From the NCBI GenBank assembly GCA_905182985.1, contig CAJJDN010000012.1, forward strand, positions 317,857-381,856: 64,000 bases of DNA, in the 5' to 3' direction. The notes beneath the pieces were generated by a model. That model ran no database searches, was not told where the DNA came from, and saw only the letters and a list, made by a program, of their open reading frames with translations. The position numbers and the translations under genes were made by a program. The stretch comes from Paramecium sonneborni (lineage: Eukaryota > Ciliophora > Oligohymenophorea > Peniculida > Parameciidae). Shown piece after piece: positions 14,477 to 27,467 of this stretch (position 1 is the first letter of the stretch; the number at the start of each line of letters is the position of its first letter).

Positions 14477-15295
14477 TTTAGAATATATGCATTCTTAAAA
14501 TATAATTCATAGAGACGTAAAACCAGAAAATTTGGTACTTGATAAAAATGGTATATCATAATACAATAATAGGTTATATAAGAATAACTGATTTGGGTAT
14601 AGCTAGAGTATTAAGATCTGATAATGCTTAAGATACAAGTGGTACTCCAGGATATATGGCACCTGAAGTGATGTGTCGATAAAACCATTCATTTTCAGTT
14701 GATTATTTTGCACTTGGAGTTATCGGATATGAATTTATGTTAGGAAAGGTATATAGCTATACATTTATATTTAATAGAGACCTTATACAGGAAGATCAAG
14801 AAAAGAAATTAGAGATTAAATATTAGCCAAATAAATTCAAATTAAAAGATCAGAAATACCAGAAAATTGGTCTTTAGAATCTGCTGATTTTATTAATAGA
14901 GTATATATACTTTAATTATATAGCTTATTTAAAGAAAACCTTCTAATCGTTTAGGATTTAATGGAGCTTAAGAATTAAGACAACATTCTTGGTTTAAGAA
15001 TTTTCCATGGTAAAAATTGTATAATAAGGAATTAAAAGCTCCTTTTATCCCTCATGTAATATATTTACAATATTTATTTTATAGTAATCTGAAGATAATT
15101 TTGATGCAAGATAAATTTCCATTGAAAATGAAGAAAATGGAGAATTAATTTAATAGAATATGCTTATGCTCAGAAGAAACTCCATTTAAAGTATTTATAT
15201 ATTCATATCAAGCTTAATTTAATGGATATGATCTTAATAACTTTACTTAGACTAGTGAACCAATCAAATAGCAACTTAATAATATTAATTATTGA
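13649..15295 (+). CDS. Ser/Thr protein kinase, AGC/STK32 (YANK)-like
   Basis: Complete kinase, 480 aa after removing eight introns of 22-29 nt. About 130 residues of Gln/Ser/Asn-rich N-terminus precede the catalytic domain. Motifs: GVGGFGKVW loop, YALKEM lysine, GGDLRYHI, HRDVKPENLV catalytic loop, DLGIARV (DLG instead of DFG), TSGTPGYMAPEVM and the RPYTGRSRKEIR region. The GDLRYH motif and the SRKEIRDQI helix resemble STK32/YANK kinases, which are AGC relatives. No EF-hand or other accessory domain is seen. The assignment to STK32 is by recalled motifs only; a generic ciliate AGC kinase is the alternative. Confidence 0.85.
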
Positions 15296-15330
15296 ATAAT
15301 CTAATTTATTTTATTTAATTTTTTATTCTA

Positions 15331-15940
15331 ATGGATGAAGAAATTTTAGATAATTTATAAGCAGTTGAAGATGATAATGATATTTCAAATTTTCCTTTAT
15401 TTTAATAAAAACAAATTGCAGAATTCATCAAAAAGATTCTGGGTGATAATATAACAGCATAAAAAGCCTTTAGAGATAAATTTAATAGATGTTTAACTCT
15501 TTTCGTATTTTATTTAAGTCATATGTATTAAAACGAATAATTTTAAGGATAACAGTAATGAAAGAGGATTCTAGGAAGAAAAAAAATCAGAAAATGAGAG
15601 TATAAGTAGCAAAAGAAGATATTATAATGACTTTAAAAGCAATTGATTTTTAAGAAATTGCTGAAACTCTTGAAAGTATAAGAATAAATTAAAATAATTA
15701 GATGTTTAAATAATGTAAGCTTCTTAAGAAAATGTAATTTAGTCTGAGAATTAATAATATTAGGAATTAGAAGATGATGAAATGCAGGAAATATAAAACT
15801 TTGAAAATAAAATAGATGAATAAAAAGATGAAGAAAATAATAATAATAAAGATTAGGAATAAGATGTTTAGGAATAAGTTGATGGAGAAATTGAAAATGA
15901 AAATAATTAGAATGTAGAAAATGATGATGGATAATTATGA
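15331..15940 (+). CDS. DNA polymerase epsilon subunit 3-like histone-fold protein (POLE3/DPB4)
   Basis: Small histone-fold protein, 187 aa, with introns of 20 and 26 nt. The N-terminal half reads FPLFQQKQIAEFIKKIL, then a second helix with RDKFNRCLTLFVFYLSHMY, a basic linker (KKKNQKMRVQVAKEDI) and IIMTLKAIDFQEIAETL, matching the helices of POLE3/DPB4. These pair with POLE4/DPB3 in polymerase epsilon or with CHRAC15 in chromatin remodelling. The C-terminal 70 residues are strongly acidic and Gln/Asn-rich, as in POLE3. Nuclear location is inferred. NF-YB-type proteins share the fold, but the acidic tail favours POLE3. Confidence 0.8.
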
Positions 15941-15997
15941 GATTTTGTATTCTTGATGATAATAAATACTTTTTTGGTTTTTATTAATAATATAAAG

Positions 15998-16555
15998 ATG
16001 AAAAAGAAAAATTTATTTCTTGCTAAAAAACCAGAAGACAGTGCTTTAAACTAATATTGGTTTTCAGAATAAACAATTGAATTCTTGGTTGATCATATTG
16101 AGTCTATTTATTAAAATGGATAGAAGATAGCATTCCTATCAACTCCATCAATTTATTGTAGTTTGAAAAATTAAGAAGTAAAATAAAACTCATCTCTTTT
16201 TGAATTTGATATGAAATTGAATAAAGAGAAAGGATTTGTGTTTTATGATTTCAATAAGCCAATTGAAGGTTTAGAATAATTCAAAAATAGTTTTGATATA
16301 ATATTGATTGATCCTCCATTTATAACAGAAGAAGTGTGGAGCAAATATGCTTAAACAATAAATTATATAAGAAAGGAAGATGCAAAGATTTTGTGTTGTT
16401 CAATAAAAGAGAATGCAAAAATGCTATAGAACTTAATAAATGTTGTGCCCTAACAATATAAACCTTCAATCCCACACTTAATATATCAATATGACTTTTA
16501 TTGTAATTACAACCATGAAATGTTATAGAAGGTAAACGAAGAAATAGGATTTTGA
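15998..16555 (+). CDS. EEF1AKMT1: eEF1A lysine methyltransferase 1 (EFM5/N6AMT2 family)
   Basis: S-adenosylmethionine-dependent methyltransferase that, in yeast and human, methylates a lysine of translation elongation factor eEF1A. It is intronless, 185 aa, shorter than the roughly 215 aa of animals. Family hallmarks: NQYWFSEQTIEFL, AFLSTPSIYCSL, FVFYDFNKPIEGL, the catalytic-type DIILIDPPF motif and KILCCSIKENA. An upstream ATG overlaps the POLE3 stop codon (15937-15939) but is in another frame. In the correct frame an earlier ATG near 15955 is also possible, which would add about 14 residues. It is convergent with PA2G4. Confidence 0.88.
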
Positions 16556-16620
16556 AAATATAATAAAAATAATAAAACAGATTACTAATATACCTGTATT
16601 ACTCCAATTGATATATATTA

Positions 16621-17837
16621 TCAAGCTTTTTGTTTTGACTCTAAATGTCTTTTTTTTTGGGAATCTTTGTCCATAGGTAACTTAAATTTAGGATTGATTC
16701 AATACTTTCAATAATTCTTTGAGTGCTGCATCTGTAATATCATGAGCAGGTTGATATTTAGTTTCATCTAATTTTAGCCCAGAAATTTGAAGAGTACTAT
16801 TGGCTAGAACAGCAACAGTAAAAGTGAATTATGCTACAATACTATTTGGACTGATAAGAACTGGATATGGATTTAATAATTCATGCTTAGCACATTCTTA
16901 GACAGCCAATTTTGCAGTAATTTCATCTTCAAATGCTCTTAATGAAAAGCATAAAGATGGATATTTATCATAGACCTCTTGCATGAAAGCTCTTCCATGT
17001 TTGGTTTTCAATTAATATTGTCTATCCAAAGCTCTTTTGTAAACAGTAGTTCTTAATTCAGACTAAATTCATTAATAATTAATACTTCTTTAGTCTTTCC
17101 ATCACCTGTCGTAATGTAAACATCTAAAACAATAACATCATTGACTTAAATTTCTTCTTCATCAACTCTTTATTCTTGAGTTTCTCTATTGATTATGACT
17201 TTATTTCCATCAATAAAGTGTCTCTTAACCTCATGACTGAGAACACCTTCTAATGGTGTACATTTATGATCATCTGCAATTTGTTATATAATTTTAGTTA
17301 AAGCTGTATTAGTGACTCCTGGCTTAATTGATCTATATAAAGCTTAGACTGATTAATAGGCTGCCAATATGACATCTGCCTTTTAATTTTCAACCTTATC
17401 TTCTCCAACAACTACTGTGTGTCCTGCAATCGCTATATATCCATCAATATGAACTCCTAATTCACTATCATATTATTTTTAACATTTACATTTTAGCTAC
17501 ATCACCCTTTACTAATTTACTACTTTCACTCTTTAATGGAGAATAATGACCGCAAATTTAATTTACAGAGATTGTTGTTGGAAATGCTAAGCCTTTTTCG
17601 ATTCCTTTCTTGTTGTAAACCTTTAATAATTCTCCACTAATTTCTGAATCACCAAAAGCACAAATAGAAGCAATATCAGCATCTGGCAATAGTTTAGTAA
17701 TCACCTTTTCTAGTACAACTATTTAATAATCAATTTTTTTATATACCATTTGCAATTTTGCCTGCATTTTAATATTTATCTAATACTCCTGGAGTTGCTA
17801 TTGATTCAAGTTTGTCTTACTCTGTTTATTAATCCAT
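16621..17837 (-). CDS. PA2G4: Proliferation-associated protein 2G4 / EBP1 homologue
   Basis: Pita-bread-fold protein related to methionine aminopeptidase but without activity. In animals it binds rRNA, pre-ribosomes and the ribosome exit tunnel. Spliced length is 371 aa with introns of 28, 25, 23 and 25 nt. Recognised stretches: KGLAFPTTISVN, GHYSPLKS, IELGVHIDGYIA, CTPLEGVLSHEVKRH FIDG, VYKRALDRQYQLK and GRAFMQEV ... CFSLRAFED, all in the order found in PA2G4. The ending is a short basic tail (SQKKRHLESKQK), comparable to the lysine-rich tail of the human protein. The last 25-nt intron was needed to bring this tail into frame. Confidence 0.92.
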
Positions 17838-17913
17838 ATTAAATTTAAATATTTATTTAAATCTTTATATATTTTATAATCCTATATATATATACTTATT
17901 TGAGTTAATTTAT

Positions 17914-19789
17914 TCATCCACACATCCCCAATAGTTCCCACATATTTTCAGAATCATCATAATCATCTACTTTTAGTTTTTACTATTGACTCCCAAAGTC
18001 TACATCTGGAGTAAATACTTTATCTATTGTAAGTTTGAAAGCATCATCCAACATTCTAGGAATCAACATCTTTAATAGATTCGAACTCTCTTCTATACAT
18101 GGATTTGCATTAACTTCTATTAACCACAACTTTAAATTTTCGTCGACCATAAAATCATAACCCAAGATTTGCATTCCATATTTTCTATTCCTTTTATTCA
18201 ATCTTGTCGAATTTAATGTTAACTTCACTATCTCTTTTATTTTAGGCCATCCCTCCTTTCTAAAATCATACTATTTTTCTTATAAACTAAATTTTATAAA
18301 ATATATCTTACTCCAATTACTTTTAAAATCTTTTTAGTGATAATTAATTCCCATCTTCAAATTATCCATAATTCTACGCATTTTTTTACACTGCGTTATT
18401 TGTCAAATGAATATACCTATCTTTCTATTATAATTTTTCTATAAATATACATTCTCTAAACTAAATATTGCCCCACTTGTCCTTATATATGCCTCTTTAA
18501 ATAAATAGAACTGCATATCATGACTTATCAATATCCAACATCTTATGTCGAATTTTCTTCCTCCCAACAATAAAGGTCTCTCAATATATTTCTATATCAC
18601 AAATTCCTTGCATTCATAATTACCTTTCCCATTATAATATGATTTTATCAACCCTTCTACTTCTTCTAATGTATTAAACACATGAACTCCTTCTCCTCTA
18701 TTCCAATCTGCAGGTTTTAAAAGCCATAAATATTGCATCTTATTTGTTAATGTTTCTGCCATTTTATAAGTTTTTATCCCATTATAATTTACTTTATTTG
18801 GAGCAATATTTGATACATAAAAGTCAAAATCTAATGAATTTTTCATTGATGTTTAAGGTAAAGGATTATTATTACAATAAAATTCAGTAAATTATTGAAC
18901 ATCTTTCATCCAATCAGAATTCTTAAAATTTAAGATAAAAACTAAAGGAATAACATCAAATGTTCTCTCTATATTGTTATAGTATTATAATAAAGACATT
19001 GATAAACCTATTTAATAAATCTAATTATATACCAGATTTAGATGTGATATTTTTGTGAAATTCAAAAAAATTATACATAACTCTTGTGAATAAACTATCT
19101 GAAGCTTAAAGTTTATTAAAATCCATCCCAAAGTAAGATTATTACCAAATAAAATGTTTATATTAAAATTATTATGGTACTGCACTCCAATATTATTCTC
19201 TTCTTTATAAAATACGTTTAACTAATTCTCCGTTATTTCCAGGACCTATATAATAATTAAACTAAGTAAGATTTTATTTCTTTACTTTTAGTTTTGGTAA
19301 TTCTTTTTCTCTATTTATTTTTAAAGGAGGATTTTAAGATAAAATAGCAACCTTTTATCTATTTGCAAAAGGAGTGTAATTATTACTATTATTTTATCTT
19401 CTATTTGCTTTTTCTAAGCTTTCTGATAGTTTTCTTGGATTAAATGGGTCCTGTTTAAATTATCTTACTATTTAACGATTTGTGATAGATGGTAAAACAG
19501 GTATTTATACTTATTCCTCTGTAACATCTGCCAAAGGAGTTTCTTTTCCAGCCAATAATTTATCCCTCTATTATTAACGTGCTATGTAGTATCTAACTCC
19601 ATCTGCATATATATTTAAGCTTTTTGCAAGATCTGGTTTTTATTTGATTATTTTCTAAAGTGTTTTTTTTTATCTATCATCTGTTTTACATAATAATTCT
19701 AAATTGTGAAAGCTTCCTTATGATTTACTTTATATTTGTTCTTCTTTCTCTTTTCTCTTATTTCTTTTTACTTTAGTAGCTGATGCCAT
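17914..19789 (-). CDS. Tubulin tyrosine ligase-like enzyme (TTLL; glycylase or glutamylase)
   Basis: ATP-grasp amino-acid ligase that adds glutamate or glycine chains to tubulin or other proteins, with roles in cilia. About 560 aa. A basic N-terminal region of about 200 residues is followed by YYIGPGNNGELVKRIL, seen in TTLL3/8/10-type enzymes. The catalytic core has WLLKPADWNRGEGVHVF, QKYIERPLLLGGRKFDIR, YIHLTNNAVQKNAQNYG with QFEDGNQLS, and near the end LGYDFMVDENLKLWLIEVN with NANPC. The HLTNNAVQKN element appears only after removing a 26-nt intron. Subfamily (glycylase versus polyglutamylase) is unresolved. The IEVNANP motif, which binds Mg-ATP, is intact. Confidence 0.88.
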
Positions 19790-19966
19790 ATTTGATTAAA
19801 TATATTAATCAATAATATTATATAAAATTTCTTTGTATATTTACATACTCTTCAGATTAAGGCTTTTTGAATTTCGAAAATTTTAGTTTGTTAGAATAAT
19901 TTTGGTTTATATTTATAATTTTATTTCCAATATTAGATTAATAAATAAAATATATTAAATATAAAA

Positions 19967-20592
19967 ATGTACGATTTTACAAGAATGCAAAAATTAGTAG
20001 ATAGAATGTAAAAACTTTAACCTGCTAATCCTCCACCTGATACAAGGTTTTTACCAGAGGAGTTAAAGAAAGATAAAATTGTTGATGATCCATAAAAAAA
20101 TGTTAAAAAGGCAAAAAGATAACTCCTCATTAAGAACCAAAAGGGTTCAAATGTGTTAAAGCCAATCGAAGATGAAAGACTTTTACTTATTTAAAAAGAG
20201 AATTACTTAAAGAAAAAGTAAAGGGAATTAGAGATGGAACAAGTAAAATAAGAATTAGCAGAATAAAAAAAATAAGAAAAATAAAAATTAGAATTAGAAA
20301 CTTAAAGAGCTTTATTAGTTGTGAAAGAAAAAAAAGAGTATTTCAATACATTTATTCTATTAGGACTGTTTAAATTGAAAAAGAGGAAAAAATTAAAAAG
20401 CGAAATGATAATGAATTTCAAAAGAGAAAATAAAAGGCAAATAATTCAATTTAAATATCATCAATTGATGCATCATATGTGTCATAAAATTTAAATACAT
20501 CATTAATTAAGAAATAAATTTTAGATTATCATACTTTACCAAAAGAACAATATAATCGTATATATCGTCAACCAGTTAGCCCACCAAAATGA
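19967..20592 (+). CDS. Uncharacterised charged coiled-coil protein
   Basis: 199 aa with one 26-nt intron. The N-terminus MYDFTRMQKLVDRMQKLQ and a proline-rich patch precede a long Lys/Glu/Gln helix that is probably a coiled coil (residues about 60-150). The end is Ser/Asn-rich and finishes RQPVSPPK. No domain was recognised. It is divergent from the TTLL gene, 177 bp apart, which suggests but does not show a shared promoter. Confidence 0.7.
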
Positions 20593-20639
20593 ATTAAACA
20601 ATATATTATTCATTATTTAAATATATGGATAATTAATTA

Positions 20640-21191
20640 TCATCCTTTAAATCTTTATTAAATTTAATAAATTGATTTCTAAAATTTATTATTATTTTAC
20701 TTATTATTATTAACTTAATCAAATAAGCTTAAATTCTTATTAAGTTTGATAATCAGAAGCTTTTTAAAAAAACTCTATTTATTATCTAACTAATCTTAAA
20801 ACTTTATCCTAATCATTTTACTTTAAACTTGTTTTAAATTTCGCTCTCTTTTTAAAGATCATTAAGAGTAGATTTGAATAAGAGATTTGAAAACAAATCT
20901 TTACTATGATTTTATTTTTCTTTTAATTTAAGAAATGAATTATAAAATTTTATAAATTAATAACATACTTAATCTTTCATGATTAATTAGAATTTCTTCT
21001 TATTTTCTTTTAGATATTCATTTAATCTTAGAATAAATATTTTACAAATTTCTTAAAATTTAATGCATATTCTGAGTAAAAACTTGGATTAAAATTTTGA
21101 TAAAAATTCTTAAGAAAAAATTTGGTTAAATTGTATAACATAAAAAGAGAGAAAATAAAAAGAAAAATTAAGATATATAAAGCAAATACAT
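20640..21191 (-). CDS. Possible small protein with hydrophobic N-terminus
   Basis: The first residues, MYLLYISQFFFLFSLFL, look like a signal peptide or membrane anchor. After removing introns of 31 and 20 nt the frame gives 166 aa, rich in Lys, Gln, Phe and Leu (for example KLKEKQNHSKDLFSNLLFKS). No family was recognised. The splice-consistent frame fits neatly between two neighbours, 47 bp from one stop and 61 bp from the other. The second intron is uncertain: without it the frame stops 55 codons earlier. Moderate to low confidence. Confidence 0.4.
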
Positions 21192-21252
21192 GAAATTAAT
21201 TAATTAGATTATTAATTTAAAGTTTATTGTTAGTTAAAGAATTAATTATAAT

Positions 21253-23045
21253 TCATTTAGCAGTTAAAGCTTATAATAAATTAGTATGTATTTCAGAAAG
21301 TGTTTTTTAAATATCATCTTGTAGGTGTGGTCTTTTTTAAAAAAACCCCGAAAAATGATAATCCTCATATATTCCAACAATATATCTCTCATCTTAAAAA
21401 TTTTCAACTTTTTATAATTTAACTGATAATTTTCCATTAATATATTCGATTACATTTAATTGTATAATTCTTAAATTTGGATTTTCGTTTACAATCTTTA
21501 TATCAAAATTCTTCATAAATTACATTTAAACTAATGTAACCATTGATTTAATAAGAAAATATGAACCTGAGATTTCTAATAGTGCAGGTAATATATGGAC
21601 AAGGATAACTAGATCACCAATAATCATTTATTATTGAGTTTTAGTCATTTCTAATTAATTTTCTTTCCAAAATAATACTCGTTTTGATATAAATAATCCT
21701 CTATCAATATTAGGTGAATCAAAAAACTATAAATAGGATAGAAATTTAAGCTCTGGAATCATAAAATCATTAGTACAGTATGTTAACAAACTGGTCATTA
21801 GATATTTAGTTGAGATAGTGAGTTACATATAGGATTAATCAATTTCTTAATCAGTAAGTGGTTTTTCTGGATTCTATGATTAAATATGATAATACAATAA
21901 AATCAATTTCTTTAATTTTGCTTAAATAATTATCGACTTTAGCTAAAACCATTTTACACCAATCTTTTATACGTTTTAAAGCAATTGGATAAGAAGTTTT
22001 TTAAATAATGGTTTTACATTCAATTGAATGTTTATAGAGCTTCCTCCATAAGATTTTATTTGGTTTACAATAAATTTTCCATCTCATAGCATATCTAACA
22101 GCATTAAAGATATTTTTTAATTTAGAATTTTATATTTAATTTTCTATTGGATTATTCTAAATAAAATTATATAAAATTACTTCCATGAAAAAGCTTTATT
22201 TAGTATTTTTATTAGATCCTTTAGAGATTTAAGGAATAAATTATTTGCTATTTTATCTTGAATTAGGAACTTGCGAGAAGGAACTATTAGTTTTAGTTTT
22301 ATTTTTAGTTTTATTTTTGACTTTAGTTAGATGAGTGGAGTCTGAAGATTGCTGTTAAGTTTTATGTTTAATTCTAGATGATTAAGGATTATAGGGATAT
22401 TAATAAGGATTATTAAAGGGAGGATAGAATTATTGAGATCCAGAATGTGGATATTAATGATTATAGGGAATGTACGGTTATAGAAATTATTATTATGAAA
22501 TAGGTTATGGTAAATGTTAATATATGATTTAAGGTGGTTAAATAATGGGTTATTGAGGTTGTCGAGCTTATTGAAAAAATGAATATCTCAAAGAGTTGAT
22601 TTCATATTTGATTTCATTTAGTTGGTCATATTAAGGAAGCTTTGGCAATTTAAGATGAAGGGTTTGGACTTGAGTTTTAAGATGATCTAGTTCTTATTTT
22701 AAAATTTAAGTTCTATTAATCTTAGTTATCCATTTATAATGTTACTTCTTTTTATTCTTTCAACAGTCTTTTAAGTGTTTAACTTTATTTATCTAAAGTT
22801 TGCTACATTTGAGCTACTTCTTCATTTAATTATGCTTCGGGATATCCATTTTAAATTGGAATCTAAAAAGATTTATCCAATTAATTTAATTGTCTAATTC
22901 CACTCTTTTAACTTGCCTAATGACTTATTGGTATATCATATGAAGGATTTATGAATTTATCAACTAAATCTAATTAATTTTTAGCATCTTCATATCCATG
23001 ATATTACTTTTAATTAGAATGCACTCTTCTTTCCCGAAAGAACAT
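21253..23045 (-). CDS. Uncharacterised protein with coiled coil and Q/P/Y-rich linker
   Basis: 581 aa after removing introns of 25 and 22 nt. Layout: an N-terminal segment with predicted coiled coil (MQQTLDKQSQTLKRLLKEQ), a linker of roughly 80 residues rich in Gln, Pro and Tyr (IPYNHQYPHSGSQQFYPPFN), a basic KNKTKNKTKT patch, then a folded-looking C-terminal half with hydrophobic helices (LTISTKYLMTSLLTYCTN and VILVHILPALLEISGSYFL). No domain was recognised. The C-terminal half deserves a profile search. Confidence 0.7.
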
Positions 23046-23170
23046 AATTTAATTAATTTATCTAAGTTTAATAAATTTGTTAATAATCTGATGTGAGTCT
23101 CTTTTTATTAACTATCAAATTAACTATACATCATATATATATTTATTACAATTTTATATATTTTAATTCG

Positions 23171-24251
23171 ATGTCCGATGATCAACTCAAAGCACTTATT
23201 TATAAGAATAATCTCAAAATTGAACAACATTAAAATAAAATGATGATTAAACATCCTTAAACTCCTTAAGTTCGTGATTCTTAATAATTAGTATTTATAC
23301 ATCTAATCTTAGTCACTATTATTTACTAAATCTAATAATAAAAGTAGCAGCATAGATAAGAGTTATTTCAGCTGTGTTCCTACTAGAAAATCTACTAAAT
23401 AAAGTTTTTTTGTTCCAAAATCTATAGCTACATCTTAATATATTGATGCATAGGCTTTTTAAGTTTATCAACCAGATGATATTCAAAATACACACATCCA
23501 AGATTATGTACAATAGATTTAGCATTCTTAAATTAACAATAACGATAATACAGATACTTCACCCATAAATTCTTCTATTATTAATTAATTGAAAAGGGAA
23601 AAAGAAATTATTACACAATAACATTAATTATTAATATCATAAATGTCAAGAGAAATCGAAAGTAATAAAAGATAATACTAGAAATCTGAATAAACATTAT
23701 AACAGTAAATAATTCAATTATAAAATGAATTAAATGCATATAAATAATACCAAACTAAAAGTTTAGATTTAGAAGCAAATCTATAATCAATTATTATTGA
23801 AAACAATGAACTCAAAACCAAATTGTAAGAACAAAATAAATGGCTTTTTGAATTATAAGAATAATTTGATTTAGTTCATACTAAAATGGTTGATATCAAA
23901 CAAAAAATTTAAGACACTAAGCATTTCTCTAATTAATTATCTTAAATAACTTAGTACTTATTGAATAAATAAACTCCCCCATTAGACTTTTTAGTTTTCA
24001 TGAATAATCAATCGAAATAATTATAGTATGAATAATAACAAGAAACAGAATTTAGAAACAAAAAATAATAAATTAAACTATAACATTTTTAATCTAATCC
24101 ATTTCCTATAGCAAAAGAGTCTTTTGCTTAAATTTATTAATTTTAGATTGAAAATTCAATGGTACTCAATTAAATAGTCAAAGATTTAAGAAATAACGTT
24201 GATCGCTACTCTCAATAATACATCACTGAAGTTGGACTTCATTTAATATGA
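23171..24251 (+). CDS. Uncharacterised coiled-coil protein
   Basis: 352 aa with a single 22-nt intron. The first third is polar and Ser-rich. Residues about 130-260 form a probable coiled coil (LKREKEIITQQHQLLISQ, then a long Gln/Glu helix). The end, MVLNQIVKDLRNNVDRYS, is also helical. Nearly all glutamines are TAA or TAG. It starts 125 bp from the divergent gene at 23045. Function unknown; basal-body and cilia proteins often look like this, but nothing specific supports that here. Confidence 0.72.
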
Positions 24252-25385
24252 ATTCTTTATATAACTTGTTTTAATATCATATTATAAAATTGACTACAAT
24301 ATTTCATATTGTGAGATAATTATGAAAAATAAATCTAGTAAATATCTCATAAGTAATAAAACTATTATCATATTTTTTGATAATAATTTATAATTCAAAA
24401 ACTAAGAAATTGAACATATATTATTCATTAATTTTTAATACATTTCTAATTTCAAATTATTTTTAGTTCAAACAATTTTTAGTAGTTTGATTTTTTTAAA
24501 ATATTGCCAAAAATGTTTAATATTGATTTTAAAATCCCCATCAAAAGTTATTTATATTTCTTATGCAAACTTCTCTAAAATAGATTATTCTTACTTTTAA
24601 TTTGAATCTTAATTTTTAATTTACTATTTATGACAAATTTATATAAGTAATAGTAATCTATTATTTTTTCAGATAAATTTATTTTAAATATTTCAGGGAT
24701 CAAAATTTTTTAATGCTATCATTTTTAGATATCATGAATTTTTATTTTTAGCTTAAAAATGATGGCAAGAGGCAAAAAATAGTAAATATTGTGTGTCAAA
24801 AATTTAATATTTTAAAAATACATATAATGATGGAAGAAATTCAAATACTTTAATATTTTATAAATGAATCAGCTCATCAGCCTTTTGAATATAGGAATTT
24901 ATATAATTAAAATTGAGTTCAAAGAAAGGTTTGTTTATATTTATTAAAAATAGATAAATTAAAGATTAAATGAAATCAATTAGAAAGTATTTCTAGTTTT
25001 TGCTTAATTTATGATAAAACTATAAAGTTAGCAAATATAAAAAAATCTTCATCAATAAAAATAAAGAGATGATATAGGATAGAAAACCAAAGATAAAATT
25101 GATTTATCACATCCTAATTAAATTTTCATTTAAAAATGGCAAAAAAGTATTTTGATTTCAAGATCAAATTTAATTCAAGATGAGTATTATATGCATCTAT
25201 GGATTAACTCATGGTGTAGGTAATTAGAATAAACAATAAAATTTAATTTTCTAAGTATTATGATGATTTTTTTTTAATTTTTATTAATATTCTTTTAATA
25301 GTATAAGGTGGTATTTCTGATTGAGAGATTTTTGTATATTGAATTTGAGTAAGTTATTTAGGGATAACCTAAAAAAAATTAAAAA
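24252..25385. other. Intergenic region with unresolved open frames
   Basis: About 1.1 kb without a confident gene. A 29-codon frame at 24827-24916 begins MMEEIQILQYFINESAHQPF. The frame of the next gene is open upstream of its ATG from about 24955, giving stretches such as WQKSILISRSNLIQDEYYMH. The downstream gene could therefore start earlier, or an extra small or broken gene may lie here. The first 550 bp show nothing coding. Confidence 0.35.
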
Positions 25386-27416
25386 ATGGATTAATAAGAG
25401 GGTAACTAAATTTAATGAAAAATTAGGTCAAGAATAGATTCTAAATAATCCATAAAATTTAGAGTAGTATAATAATAATGAGTAGAGCTAGAAAAATGAG
25501 TTTCTTGAGTAAATTCTAAAAGCTAAAGTGAATGAAGATTTGATATAATGGCTAATGGGTTAATTAAATTAAGCAAAAGCACTTTGTTTAGAGTTAACAA
25601 AGGAAAATGTAGATTTAGATTATAACATTAGACAAAAAATCAAGAAACACACTTAAAGAATTTAATGCAAATTATTGACAATTCTTTAGAAAGAACAAAA
25701 AATTCTAAAATTAGTTTAGAAAATGATATTAGCAATAATTCAGTATCTCAAGAATCCTATTGTAATTAAGGGACCTCAATCTTTTGTTAAGACAATTTTT
25801 TAACAAATATAAATTATGTTAGTGATATGAACAAATAAATAGTTATCTTCAATTAAGCTATCCTGCACTCTTCGTGTATTATATTCTTAATAGTTATTAG
25901 AGGATGACGACTAATTTGAATTCTAGAGAGGATCAGAATAATTTAGACACTCTGAATAATATTCAGATTATTATTAAATGCATAATCATTAATAATAATA
26001 AAAATAAATGTAATCAATTATGGATTAAGAAGTAGATATTTAATCTCCTATTAATCATAGGTAAGTTTTATAATTCAAATTTTTAGGATAAACCAAGAAT
26101 AAAAACAATCAATTTTGAAGAAAATTAAGGCAATTGTTGCATAGATTAATTAATATCAATTAGAATAAAATTAATATAAAGAAACAATTGACAAATATAT
26201 GTAGGACTGGTCCAATGATATTTTAAACTTAAAAAAAAGAGAGTAGGAAATTGAAATAGATAAATATGAAAAATCTATTTAATATTATAATGAATAATAA
26301 AAAAAGTTGGAAGAAAAATTAGAATAATACTAATATATTGAATCTGTTGCAAATGAAAACATAAATATTATTTAACTTTCATAAAAACATTCAAAAGGAA
26401 TCTAGAATTTTATTTCTAAAGAAAAATTAGAAGAGAATTTGAAGAATAAAATCAATTAATTTGTGGAAAAAAATTTTAAAGCTTTAAATTTCTCTGTACA
26501 AAAAATACTTTAAGAAGAATCTAAAAATTATAAAAATAAAAATGAATTGTTATAGAATGAAATAGAATCATTAAAATAAGGACTTTAAAAAGTGATTAAT
26601 GATAAATAGGAGATTTTAAATGAATTAAGTTTACAATCATTTAATGATTAAAATGTTTGTTTTAAAATGTAATAAATGCAAGAATTATTAAAAGAAATAT
26701 CTAATAAAACTAATTAAACAACATAGAAATTAAATGATAATAATTTAGATTAAATAGTTTAATAAATTAAACAGATCCGTCATACAATCACTGGTGATAG
26801 TGAAAGAAATATAAATGAATTGAATCATAAATTAGCTGAAAAAGAAGAGTAAATTAAATAATTAAAATAAGATAATTAGAATTTAGAGAATTAGTTAAAA
26901 AATAATGAATCATCACAATTTTTAAGTTAGATAATTGTTTAGTTTTAATAAAAATAAGAAAGTTAATTAAATCAACAAGATTAAATTAATTTAAAGACTA
27001 ATAAGATATTAGAAATAGAATCAACTTTGAATAATATACTTAAATATATCAATATTGAGAAAGAAAGCTTAAAGTAATAATATTAAGAAGAAAAAAATAA
27101 AGCAATATAAACTTAACTTGAAGGCTGTTTTAAATTATAAGATAAGTCTTTACTTTATATACAATTGGGACTTAAAATATTTCAATAATATTATTTGTCT
27201 GAAAATTCAGATGATGATGCTATTAAAAAATTAATAGCTGAATTAATAAAATTTCATAAAAAATACTAAGAAAAAAAAAATTTCTCATTAAAAGATTTAA
27301 AGGATATTGAAAAATTTTATACAAATTTAGAAATGGAGCTTAAAAATTTATATGATAACTCTTTAGATTTATATAAAAGATTTATAAGAGATATACAATA
27401 GAGAAGAAATTAATGA
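25386..27416 (+). CDS. Long coiled-coil protein
   Basis: 643 aa after removing introns of 25, 23, 25 and 26 nt. The N-terminal third is Gln/Asn/Glu-rich and polar. The rest is an almost continuous Lys/Glu/Gln/Leu coiled coil from about residue 200 to the end. The start at 25386 (MDQQEGQEQ) is chosen because an intron follows directly, but the same frame is open upstream. The next gene on the same strand, 51 bp away, has a similar layout, so the pair may be diverged tandem duplicates. Function unknown. Confidence 0.7.
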
Positions 27417-27467
27417 TAAATTTACATAAAGTTATAAATTATCTATTTAATTTAAAATAAATTATAA

